Origin: Welwitschia mirabilis
Lineage: Eukaryota > Gnetophyta > Gnetopsida > Welwitschiales
DNA length: 64,000 nucleotides
NCBI GenBank assembly: GCA_051453625.1
Contig: JBOZIK010000001.1
Location: forward strand, 297,408,709 to 297,472,708
Reading direction: 5' to 3'
Shown here in pieces: positions 1-11,500 of the stretch. Positions within the stretch are counted from its first letter, which is position 1. Each line of letters starts with the position of its first letter. The position numbers and the translations under genes are program-made. The notes beneath the pieces are model-generated. The model did not search any database and was not told the DNA's origin. It saw only the letters and a program-made list of their open reading frames with translations.

Positions 1-1088
1 AAAGTAAAGCAATGATAATGATGTGTCAGAATGCATAGGTTTCATTAATCTTTGGCTTAAAAAAAATATCACTACATTGCTTAATAAGATAGTATAATTT
101 GAAAGCATAAAGTGTAACTAACTTAATCAAGTGTGCAAAGATAGTAAGTTCTTGGTTCATCTTTGGTCAGGTATGAGATTCCAATGAGTAAAATAGATGA
201 TTTCAAAAATATTCGAAAGTGGTGTAGTGATTTTAACTCTTAGANNNNNNNNNNNNNNNNNNNNNNNNNNNNNNNNNNNNNNNNNNNNNNNNNNNNNNNN
301 NNNNNNNNNNNNNNNNNNNNNNNNNNNNNNNNNNNNNNNNNNNNTAGAGATACCAAGTTCTTGGTTCATCTTTGGTTAGGTATGAGATTCTAATGAGTAC
401 AATAGATGATTTCCAAAATATTCGAAAGTGGTGTAGTGATTTTAACTCTTAGAAAATATATAGTGAAAGTCTTTTAGTATTTTTACAAGTAAAAAGATCT
501 TTCAATAGACATAAAATGGACTCATAAAAACTAGAAAAAATTCCATTTATATCATGATCAGTTAACCCCTTAAAAGTCTAGTTGACCCCATTTGGTACTA
601 TCACTAAAGTAGTTCACCCTTATGATCTTCTGGTCAATCCCTATTTCTTATAGCTCCATGTCTGGTCGACCCCATTGGGTCTGATCAACCACTTATCTAG
701 TTACCTACATATTTATCTAGTCAACCACATATTTATCTAGTCTTCCTCTTAGTTAATAAAAAATTCAACATTGTTTTTCACTCTAGGTTTAATAAACCCC
801 ATAATAGTCTGGTCAACCCCTTGCTAATAAGGGGTAAATACTACTCTAGGTCTAGTCGACTCCTTAGGAATCCAATTGATTCCTTAATAATCAGCTATAA
901 AGTATTAATGCTTAAGTCCAGTTGATCCCTTATGAAGGTATGAAAACTTGATAGGTTTAGGATTAAAATGTGATAAATTATTTTAGCTTCTGACCTACAA
1001 TGATTAATATTTTCCATACAAGATACAACATGTTTTACTAAACAAAAAACACTAGTTTAACATTAATTTGGTAAATAATAACTTAATA
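1..1088 (-). repeat. 3' LTR of the SIRE-like element, truncated by window edge
   Basis: The sequence aligns with 7526-8548 throughout, for example the block near position 30 with 7545 and the block near 1040 with 8500. Homology ends at about 1088, the inner edge of the LTR. Positions 540-930 hold many short GTCAACCC/GTCGACCC-type motifs. A 100-N gap at 245-344 has the same about 105-bp sequence on both sides, so part of this LTR is present twice in the assembly. Confidence 0.85.
245..344. other. Assembly gap (100 N) with duplicated flanks
   Basis: The sequence at 139-244 is repeated almost exactly at 345-453, which suggests two contig ends that should overlap. Confidence 0.9.
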
Positions 1089-3070
1089 ATCTCTACCTTT
1101 GATATTAATGGTAAACTTTTTCTTAGTTGAAAATATTAAATTTGGAGAAACTCCTTCTTACTAGATGCATATTAACTTTTGTAAAAGATATTAAACATTT
1201 TATATCAAATAGGACATTTTGAAAAGATTCTAACTTGTGCCATAATTAAAACAATTTGTAGTACAATTTTTAAACATGAAAAGGCCAAAACATATGTGAT
1301 AAACAAAATCTTGATCAATAATTATGTGGTAACCATAAGATATAATAGAAACTAGAGTTCATGATGAAAATAGATGTGCACTAAAAATGTGAGACCAAAA
1401 TTATAACTCATGAAAGCCGAGTGTATTTTTATTACTAAAAGTTAAAGATATATCATAAATAGTACTTATTAAGAGCAAATATAATTAAAGGTAGTAGAAA
1501 CAACTAACTAATTTTCCCTGTTTTTGACATCAATGATAAAGGATAGAAGAAGCACAAGCATGAAAATTTCAGAAAAACATAAGCACAAAAAGAGGATCAA
1601 CCGTATTCCTCAACTTCTTCCTCTAATTCTTCTTTAGAACCTTCTTATTATTTCTATTCCTCTTCTTTGGTAGCCTCCTTTGTTGAGATTATAACTTCCT
1701 CTGAAGCGTCTACAATCTCATAGTAAGCTATGATTAGATATTCTTTCATATGCCTAGTATGAGAGTTAATTTGCCTTAGGTATAAAAGAGTCTCCTCTAG
1801 TGACGCCTACTTAAGAGAAGGATATTTTAAGGATTTTTTAGAACCTAAAAAGATATGCATATGAGATAATATCACACACCTAATAGATGACATGGGCTTA
1901 AGGGTTTCTAGTTTTAGATGAAACTAGACTTTATACTAATAACAGAGATTTGTAATTAGTACTAGGTAGGGTAGAGCATTAGTCATGTGATACTTCAACT
2001 AGTAGATCATATGTTTTAATATTATGATAGGGGAATCAAGAGAATGCCTGGTTCCTATCAAGTACATCAAATAGGCCCTATAGTTAAGAGGTATCATCAC
2101 AATAACCTACCAAAGGCAAGAAATTATAGGTAAAGAATAAATGCAAAAACTTGTATTTTAGGGTAAGTAAAGAACTAGAGAGGGTATGTTTGTACCTATA
2201 AAACTTACCACAAGGTTCCCTTGTTACCTTTTCTTTGTCTTTCATGAAGTCATGAAAAGATTAATTTTCATTATAATTTCCTCTTGGAAGATTAGCAATG
2301 ATAGCAATGTGGTTTGTAGTAACCCTCATCTTCTTCCCCAAAATGAAGGTTTGTAGGGTTGCATTGTTGCCATCATAATAAGCATTATAATAGAACATCC
2401 TAATGAGAAAATATAGGAAGTTCCTAAAACATTAAGAAAGTAATAAAAATCTAGATCTTACAAAAGTTGAATCGCATCTCTAAGCTTCCTTTGCTTTGTA
2501 GTGGTAGAAACCTTTCTTAGCACATTAGCTTCTTTTAAAACTTCTCAGTGAACTGGTCTAAAGCTTCTTTAGACACTCTTTGGTAGAAATAAGAATGATC
2601 TCTACTACCAACTTCCTTTTAGTAGCTTCTGAAGGGATCCTTAGCCATTGCAACCATATGGCAGGAGCTTGGAAACAGGAACAGTCTAAAAGAAACACTA
2701 AATTTGAAGAAGATAGGTGGCTAGAAGAGAATGAAAAGGGTTTAGGCTCTAATTTCTTTAAAACGAAGGTTAATTAGGTGAGATTTAATAAAGAAATTAA
2801 GTCCATTGATAAACCTACTAGACTATAACCCTATAAGCCTAGTCAACTAGTTTGAGATCCAGTCAACCCATTGAAATGTGGGTTACAGTACCTTAGGGTG
2901 TGGGTAATAAGATTTTTATTCTAGTTGATAGACCACATCTAGTTAACCAAATCATAGATCTGATTAACTTCTTTGTAATTAGCCATAGAATGGAGAGACA
3001 ACTCCTAGTTCATTTCGAAGATGAAAACAATTATCAAAATTTAAGGATTTAGTAAAGATATTAGTAAGTT
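1089..3070 (-). pseudogene. Region between pol and 3' LTR, possible env-like frame remnant
   Basis: About 2 kb separates the RNase H remnant from the 3' LTR. On the minus strand between about 2070 and 1610 there are long stop-poor stretches ending in an acidic Glu-rich tail. SIRE-type copia elements often carry an env-like or third frame in this place. I recognise the position more than the sequence, and no transmembrane or fusion feature is clear. More copies of the LTR's GTCAACC motif occur near 2820-2960. Confidence 0.4.
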
Positions 3071-3440
3071 AACAATCTGTATTAACAAATTTCAAGAAAT
3101 ATTTCCTTTTTCAACTTAATTTCTTAGAAAATGGTGTCCTAGTTCAATGTGTTTATTTTTAAAATGCTAAATTTTAGAAATATCTATTACACTAGTATTA
3201 TCATAAAAAATAGGAATCTATTCAAAAACTATACCAAAGTTCTTTAGTATTTTCTTTATCCAAAATAGATGAGTGTAACAATTCTTTACTATAATATACT
3301 CAACTTTTGCTGTTAAAAGGAATATTGAGTTTTGCTTTTCATTGGTCCATCTTACTAAGCATGATCCTAATAGAAAACGATTACCACTTGTGCTTTTTCT
3401 ATCATGCTTACACCTAGCCCAATCTGCATCACTAAATTCT
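3071..3440 (-). pseudogene. copia RNase H domain remnant
   Basis: The minus-strand translation carries a DADW-like motif (plus 3419-3430) followed by an RKSTSG-like segment and a VEYI segment. These are hallmarks of Ty1/copia RNase H, which degrades the RNA strand of the RNA-DNA hybrid during reverse transcription. It lies directly downstream of the RT remnant. In-frame stops are present. Confidence 0.8.
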
Positions 3441-4345
3441 ATGAGCTCAAAAGATATCTACATAGGATACTACAATCCATAATCACATGTGTCCTTTATA
3501 TATCTAATTATTCTTTTGACTTCTTGAAGATATGATTCTTTTGATTGGGTTTGATGTTTTGCATACACACTAATACTAAACATAATATTTAGTCTACTTG
3601 TAGTTAGATATAATAAGATTCCTATAATATAGCTATAAATCTTCTAATCTACCAATTTTCCATCTTTATCTAAACTTACTTTAGAAGAAGTTGACATAAG
3701 TGTATTGGTTGTTTTATCATTTTCCAATCCAAATCATTTGACAAAATCCTTTTCATACTTAGATGAAGATATAAAAATTCCATTATTTGATTACTTAATC
3801 TGTAATCCAAGAAACATTTTAACTTCACCAATCATGCTCATGTCAAAATGTGTTATCATGATATTTGTAAATTCTTTTGATAATACTTAACTAGAGGTAC
3901 TAAAAATGATATCATCCACATACATTTATATAATAATAAAATACTCTTTCAAGTTCTTAACAAAGAACATTTTATCTACTATTCCATGGATATAATCATT
4001 TTTGTTTAGAAATGTAGCTAAATTTTCATATAAAGCTCTTAGTTCTTTCTTTAATTCATTTAAATCATTTTTAAGTCTATGAACATGATAAAAATAATAT
4101 AAGAATATAAAAACTCTTTTAGTTATTCTACATATACTTCTTCATTTAGGGTTCCATTTAAAAAATCACTTTTTAAATTCATTTGATATAATTTTATATT
4201 ATTAAAGGCTACATAAGATAAAAACATTCTAATTCTATCAAGCCTTCCAACTATAGCAAACGTGTCATCTATATCAATTCCTTTAATTTGGTTGTAGCCT
4301 TGTGATATTAATCTTGTTTTATTTTTAATGACATTATTTTCCTCA
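3441..4345 (-). pseudogene. copia reverse transcriptase remnant
   Basis: This is the copia RT (RVT_2-type) read on the minus strand. A QGYNQ-like motif followed by DVKSAFLNG-like and EEVYV-like segments lies at about 4340-4135, and an intact YVDD catalytic motif lies at plus 3911-3922. It is followed by a MFLGLQIK-like segment and further RT-connection sequence. Only a few stops interrupt the frame, so this is one of the better preserved pol segments in the window. The rest of the element is disabled (see the integrase entry). Confidence 0.85.
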
Positions 4346-4639
4346 TTACATTTGTTATTAAAAATCCACTTATTCCCAATAACATTTTTATCCTTTGGCC
4401 TTTCTACAATCTTTCATACATCATTTCTTTTAAATTATTATAACTCATCTTACATGGCCATCATTCATTCTTCATGGGATTCAGCTTCTTCAAGCTTATT
4501 AGGTTTAATTTATAAAATATAACAAATGTGAGCATAAAAGTTTTTCATATAGTTCCTTGTCCTTATATTTGAGCTAACTTTTTCAATAATAGATCCTAAA
4601 GGTTGATCTTTTAGTTTCTTAAACTTTTTAGTAGTTAAT

Positions 4640-5130
4640 TCTTTTATAGGCACTTCTTCTTCTTTTTTACTAGAAATTTCTTTTATTCTGGGAGTGCTTA
4701 GAGAAATGTCTTCCTAAGTATTTGAATAAATATATGTTTTGCTAATATCATTTATTTTCACATTTATTGATTCTTTCACAATTAAGCTTCTCTTGTAGAA
4801 AACACGATAAGCTCTACTTCTAGTTGAATATCACAAATATATTGCTTCATTAGCTTTAGATTCAAATTTACTTGATTTTTTTATGATTGTTTTTAAATGA
4901 TCATAGTTTACATAACCTAAACATTTATGCCAAAGCTATTATTGATCATCATGAGAAAAATAACAAGTAAAAAATGATAGATCAATGCTATAGACATTAT
5001 CCATTCTATTTGCTTTGAGAATAATATCATTTATTTCATCATGCCTAACTTCAACTTTAGTACTATCAAAAACAACCTTATGACCCTTATCATAAATTTA
5101 ACTAATACTAAGTAAATTATTCTTTAAACC
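4640..5130 (-). pseudogene. copia integrase with the catalytic core deleted
   Basis: The GAG-pre-integrase segment (a WHKCLGY motif near plus 4920-4940) runs almost directly into the segment that normally follows the integrase core (a YSTRSRAYRVF-like motif near 4810-4850). The core with the catalytic D,D,E residues, normally some 200 residues, is absent, with the join near 4869. The element could not integrate by itself. The flanking parts are known landmarks of SIRE-type integrase; the deletion is inferred from their adjacency. Confidence 0.75.
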
Positions 5131-5229
5131 ATTCACATACAAAACTTCATTATTTTAGCTAAGTTATCCCCATTGATGTTTCTGATTCCTTCAAATTTTG
5201 GCTCTTTTATTATCACTAAAAGTAACATC

Positions 5230-5345
5230 TCCTTCATCAAAGTCACTCAACTATTAAAACAAAACTTGTCTTCCATCATATGTTGAGATCAGCTACTATT
5301 CAAATACCAGCTAGTGCCATTTAAAACTTTAAAATCTATTTGAAT
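5230..5345 (-). pseudogene. copia aspartic protease remnant
   Basis: The minus-strand translation shows a WYLNSS..SQHM segment at about 5330-5280, matching the WYLDSGCSRHM motif that surrounds the active-site DSG of copia proteases. Here the DSG Asp is read as Asn and an adjacent Cys codon is a stop, so the protease is inactive. It lies between gag and integrase, as expected. Confidence 0.8.
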
Positions 5346-5479
5346 CAAAAGAATTTTTAAATCATTAGGTTTCACCCACTTAGTTCTTTTAGACTAACGT
5401 AGTACACCTCCTATTAAAACAAATTTAAGTGGAAAGGCACTAACTAAATTTGAAAACAACATAAATATTCTAGTATTGC

Positions 5480-6830
5480 AAATAACTTTGAATGATCCAA
5501 CTTACCACAAAAATGACATGTAACTTTAGAAATAAATTTATTTTGCCAAGTTATCTAATTTTGCTAAAGTAGTGGTTTTTGAGGGATGAAACTAGTACCT
5601 GATTTATTATGATATGGTTTATAAATTCCAAGCATCTGTTTCAATTTAGTTAAACCACTACAAAATTTATTTACAAAATGTGATAAGTTATTTACCTCTA
5701 GTACAAGTTTGAAATGTTTAGATTTGATCATCTTGTATTTTACTTTTAATTCATCTTTTTCTTTATTGAGGGTCTTCATAATCCTGTTCATATTATTGAT
5801 TTACTTTACCAATTTTTCACATTCCATATGAATTTCCTAACAGGTGTCTTCAAGCTTATCTTAATCTTCTTCAAGAACATCCAAATCATTAGGTTTAGAT
5901 GTGCTAGGCAAGTTCTATAATGGATGCATAATTTCCTTGAAGGAGAGCCTTTGATCTCCATCTAGATCTTGGCTAGAATAGCTATCATTATCTTCATCCA
6001 CATTGTCCCATGTAGTAATAAATGAATACATCTTTAACTTTCTTTATGTCCTATTATTGTTCAGAAACTGATTTGTCATGTGTCTAAATCTTTTGCATGC
6101 ATAACATTGGATTTCTTTTCCTTTGTCTAAATATTTTCTAAACTTTGAGTGACTTATTTTCATTCCTTTGCTTTATTTACCTTATTTCTTTCTGCTGTAT
6201 AAAAATTTCTTAAATCTTCTTTCTAGTAGAATAAATTCATCATCATCAAGATCTTCATTTAATTTTTCTTACTTATACTCTTCCTACATACATTTTAAAG
6301 TAATACCTTTATTTGTATCTTTAGAAAATTTTAATTCATAAGTTTGTAAATTACCTTGTAATTCTTCAAGTACCATCATGTTGATATTCTTGCTTTATTC
6401 AATTATAGTAACTTTTGACTTGAACCTTTTTTGAAGAGATCTTAGCACTTCTAGAACCACCTTTGCCTCATCCATTCTTTCACCTAAACTTGTCATAGAA
6501 CTTACAATGTTGATAAGTCTAGCAAAGAATTTTTATAAAGTCTTCTCCTCATCCATATAAATGTCTTTGAATTTAGAAATAAGCATTTATAGTTTGGATT
6601 GCTTGATAGTTGATATCCTTTAATGTGCAACTTCAAGAATGTCCTATGCTTTTTTTGCATATTTACAATTTACAATCCATTTGAATGCATCTGCACAATC
6701 TACACAAAAAATGGCATTAAGAGCAGGGGTGTCTACGATAGCTTTAGGTCTATTAGTGTGGATTCATTGGTCTCAATTTTTTGAAGCTAAAATGGCATTA
6801 GCATGGGCATCGATTTTAGTCAAAGCAGGC
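5480..6830 (-). pseudogene. SIRE-type gag remnant
   Basis: Reading leftward on the minus strand there is an ALNAIFC-like segment and a CKYAKKAWDIL-like segment (about 6740-6620), then the UBN2-type gag body, a CYACKRFRHM zinc knuckle (plus 6080-6108), a charged Lys/Glu-rich coiled coil (5564-5791), and a second CHFCGKLDH knuckle (about 5490-5520). This order fits SIRE/Maximus gag, the structural nucleocapsid precursor. Numerous stops interrupt it. An open frame on the plus strand at 6639-6848 is the antisense shadow of this gag. Confidence 0.8.
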
Positions 6831-7020
6831 ATAATATATTTATTATAAATAACCTTTCAATGTCCACATTTAGAGATCTAAAGAAGATTCTTATTTGGGA
6901 TTTCCAATACTTATATTTTGATCCATCAAACATAGGTGGATGCCAGTGGAAAAATCATTTGAAGGGTTACTCATTTTTGGTTTTTATAGTCTAGGCCTGT
7001 GAAGATCTAATATAGACTTT

Positions 7021-7037
7021 ACCAAGCTCTAATACCA
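7021..7037 (-). other. Primer binding site (tRNA-iMet type)
   Basis: On the minus strand this reads TGGTATTAGAGCTTGGT, close to the canonical TGGTATCAGAGC of plant LTR elements primed by initiator tRNA-Met. It starts two bases inside the LTR edge at 7040, as expected. Confidence 0.85.
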
Positions 7038-7204
7038 AATGTAGGATCAAGAACCCTAAAAGAGGGTAGATGAATAGAATTTTAAAATTTTAATCAAACA
7101 AATTCGCAAAAATAACTTTACTTAAAATGAAAACTAAAAACCTTGTGTAAGTAAATTAAAACTATTCTAAAAAACTAAAGAATAGAAATCATAGAAATAT
7201 CAAT

Positions 7205-7304
7205 NNNNNNNNNNNNNNNNNNNNNNNNNNNNNNNNNNNNNNNNNNNNNNNNNNNNNNNNNNNNNNNNNNNNNNNNNNNNNNNNNNNNNNNNNNNNNNNN
7301 NNNN
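7205..7304. other. Assembly gap (100 N) with duplicated flanks
   Basis: About 48 bp ending at 7204 are repeated immediately after the gap from 7305. Confidence 0.9.
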
Positions 7305-7708
7305 TAAAACTATTCTAAAAAACTAAAGAATAGAAATCATAGAAATATCAATGAGGAGCATACAAGATTTATAGTGGTTTAAAAACCTCCTACTCCACTC
7401 TTGATGATTAGCCTTTCTTTAAGCTTGATTTAGACCTTTCATTCATCTCTTTCCAAGTATTCTAGGTTCACCTGTAATCTTTACAAATAGAATTTTCTAA
7501 GAACCAATCTTAACCTTTTTGCAATAAAGTGAAGTGATGATAATGGTATGCCAAAATGCATAGGTATCACCCAACCTTTGGCTCAAGAATATTATCACTA
7601 CACTACTTGAGAAGATAATACAATATGAAAGCATAGAGTATAACTAACGTGATCAAGTATGTAAAGATACCAATAGTTATTAATTTGTCTTTAGTCAGGT
7701 ATGAAATT

Positions 7709-7808
7709 NNNNNNNNNNNNNNNNNNNNNNNNNNNNNNNNNNNNNNNNNNNNNNNNNNNNNNNNNNNNNNNNNNNNNNNNNNNNNNNNNNNNNNNNNNNN
7801 NNNNNNNN
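7709..7808. other. Assembly gap (100 N) with duplicated flanks
   Basis: About 83 bp ending at 7708 are repeated from 7809. Confidence 0.9.
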
Positions 7809-8108
7809 TGAAAGCATAGAGTATAACTAACGTGATCAAGTATGTAAATATACCAATAGTTATTAATTTGTCTTTAGTCAGGTATGAAATTCCATTGATT
7901 ATAACAAATGATTTTAAAAAGATTTAAAAGTGGTGCAGTGATTTTGATTCTTGGCAAATATATAGTGGAAGAAGTTTAGGCCTTTTTCCAAGTAAAAAGA
8001 TATTCCAATGAAAATAAAATAGACTCATAATGACTAGAAACAATCTCATTTTTGTCATAACTAGTTGACCCCTTAAAAGTTTGGTCAACCCCATCTAGTG
8101 TTATTACT

Positions 8109-8294
8109 NNNNNNNNNNNNNNNNNNNNNNNNNNNNNNNNNNNNNNNNNNNNNNNNNNNNNNNNNNNNNNNNNNNNNNNNNNNNNNNNNNNNNNNNNNNN
8201 NNNNNNNNNNNNNNNNNNNNNNNNNNNNNNNNNNNNNNNNNNNNNNNNNNNNNNNNNNNNNNNNNNNNNNNNNNNNNNNNNNNNNNNNNNNNNN
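8109..8294. other. Assembly gap (186 N)
   Basis: The run of N lies inside the 5' LTR. Comparison with the 3' LTR (about 600-840) indicates what is missing. Confidence 0.9.
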
Positions 8295-8548
8295 TGAACA
8301 CTTATATAGGTCTGATTGACCCCTCAGGAATTAGGTCAATCCATTAATAATTAGCTATAAAGTATTAATGCTCAGATCTAATTAATCTCTTAAGAAGGTA
8401 TAAAAATTTGAAAGGTTTAGGATCAACATGTGATAAATTATTTTAGATTCTATTCATTAATGATTAATATTTTTTGCATAAGATATAACATGTTTTTCTA
8501 AACAAAAAACATTAGTTTAACTTCAATTTGGTAAATAATAACTCAACA

Positions 8549-11500
8549 ATTTTTCTTCATCATTATCCATAAAAATAGATGAAANNNNNNNNNNNNNNNN
8601 NNNNNNNNNNNNNNNNNNNNNNNNNNNNNNNNNNNNNNNNNNNNNNNNNNNNNNNNNNNNNNNNNNNNNTATCCAAGAATTAGAAATATTTATTCATAAG
8701 GTAAATGAGATTATGTCATCGTGATCTAAGCCAAAAACTTACTAGTTTTAAGTGTATTGTAAGAAAGCACTGGATAACATTGAAGTAAAGAACTACTTGA
8801 AAATAATTTAATGCTACCTAGAAGCTAGCTTTCTTTCCTCCCCTCTCAAGTCAAATGTAGCAAAACACAACTATAAAAATTACCTCTTTTTCTTCTTTTC
8901 TTTAAATATTATAATTTGTATTAATTTTAAGTTAGTGAAAATTTTGAACCATTACCCATGTTATCCCTAAGGAAGAATTAATAATTAAGTGCAAACTTAA
9001 TATTAAATCTGGACATTGTAAAACATCAAACATATATCATTAAGTACAAATCTTTAATCAACTTCTATATGTTTTTCTTATCTCATGTGCAAGATAATAA
9101 TGATGTAATGCTAGCTAATTATTCTCTTTTCTTTATTTAAGATTAAATTAAGGATATCCAAAAGAATTAGAATTACCTTAACCTATATTATTGGGTATCT
9201 ATCTCACAAATCAATTTAAATAAGTCTTATTATTTTAAAATAATTAATAAACTTATCCAAGAAAGGGAAATTCTTAAAAATCTTGATATTTCCTTTAGTT
9301 TCAACACTTCCAAAAGATACATTTGGTATCTGTTCATAGAGAAAACCAAATGAACATTACATGTGGCATTTATTCATAAATAAAATTAAATTTAAAATTA
9401 ATAAATTGATAATAAAATTACCTNNNNNNNNNNNNNNNNNNNNNNNNNNNNNNNNNNNNNNNNNNNNNNNNNNNNNNNNNNNNNNNNNNNNNNNNNNNNN
9501 NNNNNNNNNNNNNNNNNNNNNNNNNNNNNNNNNNNNNNNNNNNNNNNNNNNNNNNNNNNNNNNNNNNNNNNNNNNNNNNNNNNNNNNNNNNNNNNNNNNN
9601 NNNNNNNNNNNNNNNNNNNNNNNNNNNNNNNNNNNNNNNNNNNNNNNNNNNNNNNNNNNNNNNNNNNNNNNNNNNNNNNNNNNNNNNNNNNNNNNNNNNN
9701 NNNNNNNNNNNNNNNNNNNNNACACTAAAATTCTTTCATTATCCAAGAGAATCAAGGCCTCCTAATCAACATCTTCTATTTGATATAGTATAATATTATT
9801 TTATATTTTAGAATTTATTTTTATAAAAAATTTACTGTAATTTATGTTTAATAAAAGTAATTAAAAATCTTGTTAAATCTGTTAAAACTATGTTTAAAAA
9901 ATTTATCTATCAACTAAAAATTATTTCTATAATCTCTTAAATAAAAAAAGTATTAATATTTAAGAATTAATATATTAAGCAACATTTTAAACCTTTTAAA
10001 ATTATCTTACCAAATATAATAATAATAAGAAACTAGGGGTATTACATTTATAATTCATCATGATTAACTCTAGTGAAACATTTTCAAAAGAGCCAATGGA
10101 AGTTGATCAAAGTTTAATGGAATGTATCATATGGTTATGATTAGAAATATTAAGGAAAACAAGGGTATCTTCAATAACATCTTCCTAAGAATGCCTACTT
10201 AAAAGGAGCTAAATGAAGTTAGTTTTCATTCCAAAGGATAACAAAATAAATTTATGAAAAGTACAACAGCTATTATGACTAGCATTATTTTGGTTGTTAG
10301 AGAAATCTTTTTATCCATGTTATTAATAATTTATATGATGGTAACTTTAGGATTACCATTCTTAAGGGAGTTATAGATACCATCTTAGTTTTGAGGGGGT
10401 GCTAGAGTATGAATAGAAATTTGAGAGTAATATATAAAAATAGCAGAAGTGCATAGTAAGAATAAGATTAATAAGCTTGTCATAACCCTAAACAATAGTA
10501 GAACTTCAAAGAAAGAAAAATAGAGTATAAAAGAGGGGTGGGTAGGGGAGAAGAGATAATTCTTATGACTAAATAATATATCATAATAACTAAAGATAAA
10601 ATTTATAAAAGTTAAAAAAAAATGTTTAAGCATCCTTTATCATATGATCCTTAAGTGGTATAAAAATACTTGCATAGTTTTTGCTTTATCCACTAGTTGT
10701 AGGTCGTGCAAGGGATATCATGAAGACCTTAAAAAAATGATATTTTGTGAAACAACTATATTTTAAGGACACGTACATAAAATTGAGTAAGATTTATTTG
10801 ATTAATGGTGTAATAATTAAAGAAGATAATTAAGACTCTATTGATTTTTTACAAATTGAGTGTGGGTTTAAAAAGTAATACTTTACAAAATAATAGCTTT
10901 AAATATGAAATCTAGAAAATTATAGTTATTAATTCTTAAAACAAACATAACTAGATTAGTAATTTTAGGTTGCATAAATAATTTGGAGTCTAAAAAAATT
11001 TCAAGAAAATAAATACTGTGATGGAAAGTTTGGAAAATCTATAAAGAGAATATTCTTCCCATTTTAATGAAATCCTTAAAAAGATACAAGAAATTATGTC
11101 AAAGTAGCAATTACTAAGTAATGAAGATTGCTATTAATAGATATACCTTGATAAAAGAGATGATAGAAAAAGTGATAATGTTTTGATAAGGTAAATAATT
11201 TTTAAATTCTTGATAATATTTATGTCCATCATCTTTTCTAAATTTGAGGTATGTTATAAATTACTATAACTATTCTTAATGAAGATATATTTTGAAAGTA
11301 TATGAGAAGATTTTGTTACTTTAGAATGATAAAAAGAAATTCCATTTTTTATTATATTAAGATAGAAAATAATTAGCTTTAGTATAAGCTACATAAAAAG
11401 CTAAGAAAGAAAGTCTTTACTTTTCTCCTTCTCTTATTCTTCTTTTTCTTTAATTATTTTTTAACAGCCAGCATGGAGCTACTAAAAGATGTTCCATGAT

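Larger units (their letters stand above)
1..8548 (-). mobile_element. SIRE/Maximus-like Ty1/copia retrotransposon, decayed
   Basis: This is an LTR retrotransposon read on the minus strand and running off the left edge of the window. Two direct repeats (1-1088 and 7040-8548) flank an internal region with the copia order gag, protease, integrase, RT, RNase H when read from right to left. A tRNA-iMet-type primer binding site abuts the right LTR. The gag resembles SIRE-type gag: an ALNAIFC-like segment, CCHC-like knuckles and a coiled coil. About 2 kb lies between RNase H and the 3' LTR, where SIRE elements carry an env-like frame. Several in-frame stops and loss of the integrase core show that it is dead. 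The lineage call is from protein motifs I recognise; the LTR boundaries come from comparing the two copies. Confidence 0.85.
7040..8548 (-). repeat. 5' LTR of the SIRE-like element
   Basis: The LTR is bounded by TG at 7040 and CA at 8547-8548, next to the PBS. It matches 1-1088 along 7526-8548. It contains two 100-N gaps with duplicated flanks (7205-7304, 7709-7808) and a 186-N gap (8109-8294), so the true length is shorter than the 1.5 kb shown. The GTTGACCCC/GGTCAACCCC motif is repeated here as in the other LTR. Confidence 0.85.

Noticed and set aside
6639-6848. 69-codon plus-strand frame resembling a membrane protein
   Set aside because: It is antisense to the SIRE gag, whose minus-strand motifs are clear.
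10385-10633. 82-codon minus-strand frame in the anonymous region
   Set aside because: Composition is AT-rich background, with no motif and no neighbouring feature.
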